Shown here in pieces: positions 5,146 through 9,401 of a stretch of 9,401 bases of DNA. The position numbers were made by a program, and so were the translations under genes. The stretch lies in assembly GCA_945876985.1 (NCBI GenBank), contig CAMCQX010000040.1, positions 1 through 9,401 of the forward strand, written 5' to 3'. The notes under the pieces are model-generated. The model worked only from the letters and a program-made list of their open reading frames with translations. It did no database searches and was not told where the DNA came from. This DNA is from Chitinophaga pinensis. Lineage in GTDB: Bacteria > Bacteroidota > Bacteroidia > UKL13-3. Each line of letters begins with the position of its first letter. Position 1 is the first letter of the stretch.

Positions 5146-7623
5146 TTATTTAACAGCAGGTTTTACTTCCACTATTTCCATGTTTACCGGATTTGCAACC
5201 TTTTCGTCTAATAAAGCAAAGTCAATTACTTCCAACATGTTTTTTACATAATGAAAACTAACATCTTTTAAATAGTTTTTGCTTATTTCTTCCACATCTT
5301 TTTTGTTGGTTTCACATAATAAAATGGTGGTAATTCCAGCACGCTTAGCAGCCAATATTTTTTCTTTTACGCCACCAATTGGCAATACTTTTCCGCGTAA
5401 TGTAATTTCGCCTGTCATGGCCAATTGAGGTTTTACTTTTCTTTGAGTAAATAAACTTGCCAATGAAGTAAGCATGGTAACTCCAGCCGATGGACCATCT
5501 TTTGGAACGGCACCTGCGGGCACATGTATATGCACATCAAATTGGTTAAAAACCTTTGGATTTATTCCTAAATAATCGCAATGTGATTTTAAAAACGTAA
5601 GTGCTGTAATAGCAGATTCCTTCATTACATCGCCTAACTGACCAGTCAATTGTAATTTACCAGTTCCTTGGGTTAAGCTGCTTTCTATAAATAATATTTC
5701 TCCACCTACACTTGTCCAAGCCAAACCTGTAACTACACCAGCTACATCATTTCCTTGATACATTTCTTTTTCTCCGCGCTCCACTCCTAAAATAGTTGGT
5801 AAGTAGTCAAGGTCAATTTTCTTTAAATTTTTCTTAAACATTACTTTTTGCATCGCCACATGGCGAGCTACTGAAGCAATTTGTTTTTCTAATCCACGCA
5901 CACCACTTTCACGGGTATATCCATCAATTATTTTTTCTAAAACTTCATTGCCTAATTCAAAACTATTTAGTTTTAAACCATGGTTTTTTTCTTGCTTAGG
6001 AATCAAATATTTTTTAGCAATTTCTATTTTATCTTCCAACGTATAACCGTTAATTTCTATAATTTCCATCCTATCTAATAAAGCAGGTTGAATGGCATCT
6101 AAATTATTGGCGGTAGCTATAAACATTACATTCGATAAATCGTAATCTATTTCCACAAAATTATCGTAAAAAGTTCCATTCTGCTCAGGATCTAAAACCT
6201 CTAACAAAGCACTAGAAGGATCTCCACGGTAGCTATTTTGTATTTTATCAATTTCATCTAAAACAAATACAGGATTATTACTTTTTACCTTTTTTAGGTT
6301 TTGAATAATTCGGCCTGGCATGGCGCCAATATAAGTTCTACGGTGTCCTCTTACTTCACTTTCATCGTGCAATCCACCTAATGAAATTCGTGCATATTTT
6401 CTGTCTAATGCTTTGGCAATTGATTTACCCAAACTTGTTTTACCAACTCCTGGAGGGCCATACAAACAAAGAATTGGACTTTTCATATCACCTTTAAGTT
6501 TTAAAACCGCCAAGTATTCAAGGATACGTTTTTTTACTTTTTCTAATCCAAAATGATCTTCATTTAAAATTTCTTCTGCACGTTTTAAATCAAAATTATC
6601 AGTAGTAGTTTCATCCCAAGGTAAGTCTAAAAGCGTGTTCAGATAATTTATTTGAATGCTATAATCAGGTGCCATAGGATTGATTCTACGCAATCGTTCC
6701 AATTCTTTGTTAAATGCTTCTGCAATTTCAGGCTTCCATTTTTTATCCTTTGCTTTAGCTTTTAAAGTTTCTACTTCTTGCTCAGGACTTTCAGAACCTA
6801 ATTCTTCATTAATGGCTTTTATTTGCTGGTGCAAAAAGAATTCACGGTGTTGTTTATCCATGTCGCCACGAACTTTATCTTGAATTTTGTTTTTTAGAAT
6901 TAACAACTCTTTTTCAGTCATCATTAATTCTAATAAAACATTCGCCATTTCACCCGCTATAATATTTTCTAATATTTTTTGCTTTGAAATGATGTCAACA
7001 CTCAAATTTGTAGAAACCAACGCCATTAACAAAAACGGATTATCAATTCGCTTAACACCGCTAATTAATTCAGGCGAGAAAGTGCCTTGCAATTTCATTA
7101 ATTCAGCAGCTACAGTTTTAATAGTTTTTAGTAAATCTTTTGTTTTTGCATCTTTTGAATCATCTACTTGCTCATTTACAGTATAAGTTCCCTTTAAAAA
7201 AGGCTCAGTATTAGTAATGCCAGTAAGCGTAATTTGTTTAATGCCTTGCAAAAAAACCGTTTCCTGATTATTGGGTAGCTTAATAATTCGCAGCACTTTT
7301 GCCAAAGTTCCAGTATGGTATAAATCTTCCATATTGGGTTCTTCAGCATTTATATTTTTTTGTGCAACTACTAAAATAAACGATTTATTTTTCTTAGCAT
7401 CTTTTATTAATTTATTTGATTTTACTCTGCCAATACTTACTGGCAATGCCATCATTGGAAAAAGTACGGTGTTTCGTAATGGTAATATTGGCAGTACTTC
7501 GGGCAAATCTTCCAATTTTACTTCTAAATCTTTGTCGTTTAAAGTAATTGGAATTGTTTCAAAATTTGCATCATCGTTTTCTGTCCACTCCTCAAAAGTA
7601 ACATCCTCAGGTATATCTATCAT
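5146..7623 (-). CDS. lon: ATP-dependent serine protease Lon (endopeptidase La)
   Basis: 825 residues, normal full length for Lon. The N-terminal substrate-binding domain starts at about 43 (VLPILPLRNTVLFPMMALPV) and is followed by the helical linker (about 240-330). The AAA+ module has Walker A GPPGVGKT at 389-396, Walker B VFVLDEID at 452-459, an arginine-finger candidate R518 (ALLDR) and sensor-2 region ESGVRG at 572-577. The peptidase domain has PKDGPSAG at 707-714 with catalytic Ser712, and Lys755 in GGVKEK, the same 43-residue spacing as the E. coli Ser679/Lys722 dyad. Lon is a cytosolic homo-hexamer that degrades misfolded and short-lived regulatory proteins using ATP. The start ATG precedes MIDIPEDVTF with an acidic N-terminal stretch. 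It is monocistronic here: convergent to E and divergent from rplU. No frameshift or missing key residue. No clear heat-shock promoter could be identified upstream. Confidence 0.98.
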   Translation of the reverse strand: MIDIPEDVTFEEWTENDDANFETIPITLNDKDLEVKLEDLPEVLPILPLRNTVLFPMMALPVSIGRVKSNKLIKDAKKNKSFILVVAQKNINAEEPNMEDLYHTGTLAKVLRIIKLPNNQETVFLQGIKQITLTGITNTEPFLKGTYTVNEQVDDSKDAKTKDLLKTIKTVAAELMKLQGTFSPELISGVKRIDNPFLLMALVSTNLSVDIISKQKILENIIAGEMANVLLELMMTEKELLILKNKIQDKVRGDMDKQHREFFLHQQIKAINEELGSESPEQEVETLKAKAKDKKWKPEIAEAFNKELERLRRINPMAPDYSIQINYLNTLLDLPWDETTTDNFDLKRAEEILNEDHFGLEKVKKRILEYLAVLKLKGDMKSPILCLYGPPGVGKTSLGKSIAKALDRKYARISLGGLHDESEVRGHRRTYIGAMPGRIIQNLKKVKSNNPVFVLDEIDKIQNSYRGDPSSALLEVLDPEQNGTFYDNFVEIDYDLSNVMFIATANNLDAIQPALLDRMEIIEINGYTLEDKIEIAKKYLIPKQEKNHGLKLNSFELGNEVLEKIIDGYTRESGVRGLEKQIASVARHVAMQKVMFKKNLKKIDLDYLPTILGVERGEKEMYQGNDVAGVVTGLAWTSVGGEILFIESSLTQGTGKLQLTGQLGDVMKESAITALTFLKSHCDYLGINPKVFNQFDVHIHVPAGAVPKDGPSAGVTMLTSLASLFTQRKVKPQLAMTGEITLRGKVLPIGGVKEKILAAKRAGITTILLCETNKKDVEEISKNYLKDVSFHYVKNMLEVIDFALLDEKVANPVNMEIVEVKPAVK

Positions 7624-7654
7624 TTATAAAAGTAAATTGTAAGGTTAAAAACCA

Positions 7655-7671
7655 TTATATTTACAATATAA
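7655..7671. repeat. Short inverted repeat upstream of lon
   Basis: TTATATT (7655-7661) and AATATAA (7665-7671) form a perfect 7-base inverted repeat around TAC, 32-48 bases upstream of the lon start. Close by are GGTT/AACC arms (7643-7653) and CCAAA/TTTGG arms (7675-7693). This could be an operator or promoter region for lon, but all arms are short and the first is pure A/T. No convincing TTTG / TAnnTTTG pair was found for lon. The remainder of the lon-rplU gap, up to 7818, is AT-rich and shows nothing else that I can support. Confidence 0.25.
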
Positions 7672-7818
7672 ATGCCAAACCGCAGAACTTTGGTTTAGGA
7701 TTTCATATTTTTTAAATGCTTGATTGAAGTATTAATTATTTTAAATCGATCAAAACATATGCAAAAAAGAATATTGAAACATAAATATAGTATTTAAAAA
7801 AAATATTTATTTCAAGTA

Positions 7819-7849
7819 TTTGTATTTAAATAAGATTGGCATATATTCG
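7819..7849 (+). promoter_or_regulatory. Promoter of rplU-rpmA
   Basis: TTTG at 7819-7822 (-33), a 19-base spacer, then TATATTCG at 7842-7849 (-7, one difference from TAnnTTTG). Transcription should start near 7854, which leaves a leader of about 27 bases before the rplU ATG. The -7 word and the following CA are the same as in the promoter at 1671-1700. Confidence 0.7.
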
Positions 7850-7880
7850 CAGCCCTTAAAAAATAAAAAATATACAAATT

Positions 7881-8192
7881 ATGTACGCAATCGTAGAAAT
7901 TGCTGGCCAACAATTTAAAGTTGAAAAAGACCAAAAAGTGTATGTACACCGCTTACAACACGAAGAAGGCGCCAGTATTGAATTCGACAGAGTACTGCTA
8001 TTACAAGATGGCAGTTCAATTTCAGTTGGAGTTCCAACTGTAGCAGGTGCTGTAGTTAAAGCTACCGTTTTATCACATTTAAAAGGCGATAAAGTTATCG
8101 TATTTAAGAAAAAACGTAGAAAAGGTTACAGAAAATTAAATGGCCATCGCCAATGTTTCACTCAAATCAAAATTGAAGCTATCAACGCTTAA
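7881..8192 (+). CDS. rplU: 50S ribosomal protein L21 (bL21)
   Basis: 103 residues, the usual length. It begins [20 protein letters not shown], the conserved L21 N-terminus, and carries the family signature near the C-terminus ([20 protein letters not shown], followed by CFTQIKI). bL21 binds 23S rRNA in the large subunit. The ATG is fixed by the conserved N-terminus; there is no clear Shine-Dalgarno, only an A-rich leader. It is followed after 35 bases by rpmA, the standard rplU-rpmA pair. Confidence 0.98.
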   Translation: MYAIVEIAGQQFKVEKDQKVYVHRLQHEEGASIEFDRVLLLQDGSSISVGVPTVAGAVVKATVLSHLKGDKVIVFKKKRRKGYRKLNGHRQCFTQIKIEAINA

Positions 8193-8227
8193 ATTTATTG
8201 TTTAACTAAAAAAAAAGATTAAAGACC

Positions 8228-8512
8228 ATGGCTCACAAAAAAGGTGCAGGTAGTTCGAAAAACGGACGTGAATCACATAGCAAACGCCTAGGCGTTAAAA
8301 TTTTTGGTGGACAAAGAGCTGACGCTGGCAATATTATTATTCGTCAACGCGGCACTAAGCATCACCCAGGCGATAATGTTGGAATTGGAAAAGACCATAC
8401 ATTATTTGCTTTAATTGATGGAACTGTTGTGTTCCGTAAAAAAGCAAACGATCGCAGTTATGTATCGGTTACTCCTTTGGTTGCAAAACCAGAAGTTGTT
8501 GCTGAAGCATAA
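8228..8512 (+). CDS. rpmA: 50S ribosomal protein L27 (bL27)
   Basis: 94 residues. The N-terminus [16 protein letters not shown] is the conserved flexible arm that reaches toward the peptidyl transferase centre. It starts directly at Ala-His after Met, without the cleavable extension seen in Firmicutes. The family signature [15 protein letters not shown] is present at residues 34-48. A short alanine/valine-rich C-terminal extension (PEVVAEA) follows the core. Co-transcribed with rplU and ended by the terminator at 8534. Confidence 0.98.
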   Translation: MAHKKGAGSSKNGRESHSKRLGVKIFGGQRADAGNIIIRQRGTKHHPGDNVGIGKDHTLFALIDGTVVFRKKANDRSYVSVTPLVAKPEVVAEA

Positions 8513-8533
8513 TTTAAAATTATTTCATATTAT

Positions 8534-8565
8534 AGCCCGAGTTCTTTTGGAATTCGGGCTTTTTT
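8534..8565 (+). terminator. Rho-independent terminator of rplU-rpmA
   Basis: The 11-bp stem AGCCCGAGTTC (8534-8544) pairs with GAATTCGGGCT (8550-8560), with a single G-U pair, a TTTTG loop and a run of six T at 8560-8565. It is GC-rich against an AT-rich background and lies 21 bases after the rpmA stop. Confidence 0.92.
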
Positions 8566-8635
8566 GTTTTCACTACTTTTATAAATTCTAATATTTTATT
8601 CAAATAGGATCAATCTATATTTACATCTTTTTGTT

Positions 8636-8643
8636 TAGCTTTG
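8636..8643 (+). promoter_or_regulatory. Candidate -7 element for the NlpC/P60 gene
   Basis: TAGCTTTG matches TAnnTTTG exactly and lies 35 bases before the ATG at 8679, which predicts a leader of about 31 bases, close to that of rplU. No good TTG stands at the -33 position, so the call rests on the -7 word, its position and the terminator upstream. The rest of the 166-base gap after rpmA shows only that terminator. Confidence 0.45.
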
Positions 8644-8678
8644 TCGAAATTTAACAATAGTAATTAAGTTTAAAAATT

Positions 8679-9401
8679 ATGTTTGGTATTAGTTTACTTC
8701 CAATTATTCCCCTACGCGAGGAACCAAATAGCAAAAGCGAAATGGTAAGCCAATTATTATTTGGCGAGAAATATAAAGTGCTCCATCAACAACCAAGTTG
8801 GGTAAAAATTGAAACAATTGATGACAATTACATTGGTTGGATCAATGAAAAACAAATCAATTTAATAGTGGAAAATGAATGGAATAATTTAATGAATCCC
8901 ATTGTTGTTATGGAATATCCGCATTTAAAAATAATGGTAAATAATGTGCCAATGTATATTGCCACAGGCAGCCAAATATATTTCAAAGAAAATTTTAAAA
9001 TAAGCGGTTTTGAATTTGATTTTGAAAATCAAAATATTGATTTGAGTTTGGAACAAATTGCAAAGCAGTATTTAAATTCTCCATACTTATGGGGCGGTAA
9101 AACTCCTTGGGGAATTGATTGTAGCGGATTTACACAAATGGTTTTTAAGCAAAAAAATGTAAATATAAAACGAGATGCTTTTCAACAGGCGGAACAAGGT
9201 GAAGCAGTTGCTTTTTTGGCTGAAAGCAAATTGGGTGACTTGGCTTTTTTTGACAATGAAGATGGTAAAATTACCCACGTTGGTATATTATTAAATAATG
9301 AAACTATTATTCACGCCAGTGGAAAAGTGAGAATTGACCAAATTGATAATTATGGAATTATGGATGCTGATTCAAAAAAATATAGCCATAAATTACGTTT
9401 T
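8679..9401 (+). CDS. NlpC/P60 (C40) peptidase with SH3b domain, 3' end outside the window
   Basis: 241 residues are visible from ATG 8679 and the frame is still open at the right edge; by family length (about 250) only a few residues should be missing. Residues about 1-62 form an SH3b-like domain (IPLREEPNSKSEMVSQLLFG, WVKIETIDDNYIGWI). Residues about 122-241 are the NlpC/P60 domain: YLWGGKTPWGIDCSGF with catalytic Cys148, HVGILL with His200, and IHASG with His212 as the third polar residue. Such enzymes cleave gamma-D-glutamyl-diaminoacid bonds of cell-wall peptides, like B. subtilis YkfC. The N-terminus MFGISLLPIIPLREEP is not a signal peptide, so action in the cytoplasm on recycled muropeptides is the likelier role (inference). 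It probably has its own promoter, being cut off from rpmA by a terminator. Confidence 0.93.
   Translation, partial: MFGISLLPIIPLREEPNSKSEMVSQLLFGEKYKVLHQQPSWVKIETIDDNYIGWINEKQINLIVENEWNNLMNPIVVMEYPHLKIMVNNVPMYIATGSQIYFKENFKISGFEFDFENQNIDLSLEQIAKQYLNSPYLWGGKTPWGIDCSGFTQMVFKQKNVNIKRDAFQQAEQGEAVAFLAESKLGDLAFFDNEDGKITHVGILLNNETIIHASGKVRIDQIDNYGIMDADSKKYSHKLRF

Noticed and set aside
7271..7642. 123-codon plus-strand frame that covers the lon 5' end
   Set aside because: Low-complexity Ser/Phe/Ile product typical of an antisense shadow; the lon reading on the other strand is certain. The same holds for frames at 6680-6883 and 6887-7186.
9087..9278. 63-codon minus-strand frame
   Set aside because: Lies inside the NlpC/P60 catalytic domain, whose Cys and His motifs fix the plus strand as coding.
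1..9401. tRNA or rRNA genes, CRISPR array, insertion sequence, transposase, attachment site
   Set aside because: Nothing in the window shows cloverleaf-like sequence, regular repeat-spacer units, transposase motifs or terminal repeats.

Overview
The window is AT-rich and reads as a chromosomal segment of a member of the Bacteroidota. Three things support this. The candidate promoters fit the -33 TTTG / -7 TAnnTTTG pattern of that phylum rather than the E. coli pattern. Start codons lack clear Shine-Dalgarno sequences. The secreted proteins (lamin-tail-like and PKD-like domains behind signal peptides ending in AQ or SQ) are of a kind typical of Bacteroidota surface and secreted proteins. Order and family cannot be fixed from the sequence alone.

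Layout: (1) bases 1-1575 hold the 3' part of a large tetratricopeptide-repeat protein, closed by a perfect hairpin terminator with a GCAA loop. (2) Bases 1671-5053 hold a run of four small exported proteins on the + strand. The first is a lamin-tail/FN3-like protein (called B here). Three two-domain PKD-like paralogs follow (C, D, E). B, C and D are spaced by 14 and 9 bases and are probably one operon; E follows after 109 bases. (3) A bidirectional terminator separates E from the convergent lon gene (minus strand, 5146-7623). (4) A divergent intergenic region leads to the ribosomal protein pair rplU-rpmA, which has a well-formed promoter and a strong terminator. (5) From 8679 to the right edge there is a nearly complete SH3b + NlpC/P60 cysteine peptidase, probably cytoplasmic.

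Housekeeping parts (lon, rplU, rpmA, NlpC/P60) look intact and ordinary. The part worth attention is the B-C-D-E cluster. All four products have a signal peptide and none has a recognisable type IX secretion C-terminal domain. C, D and E share one two-domain architecture; D and E are about 58% identical by eye with four cysteines at matching positions. All four end in a short, similar tail with isoleucine at position -4. As I remember related proteins, these domain types often sit together in one long polypeptide; here they are divided among separately exported small proteins. What they do is unknown, and any statement on their role is inference.
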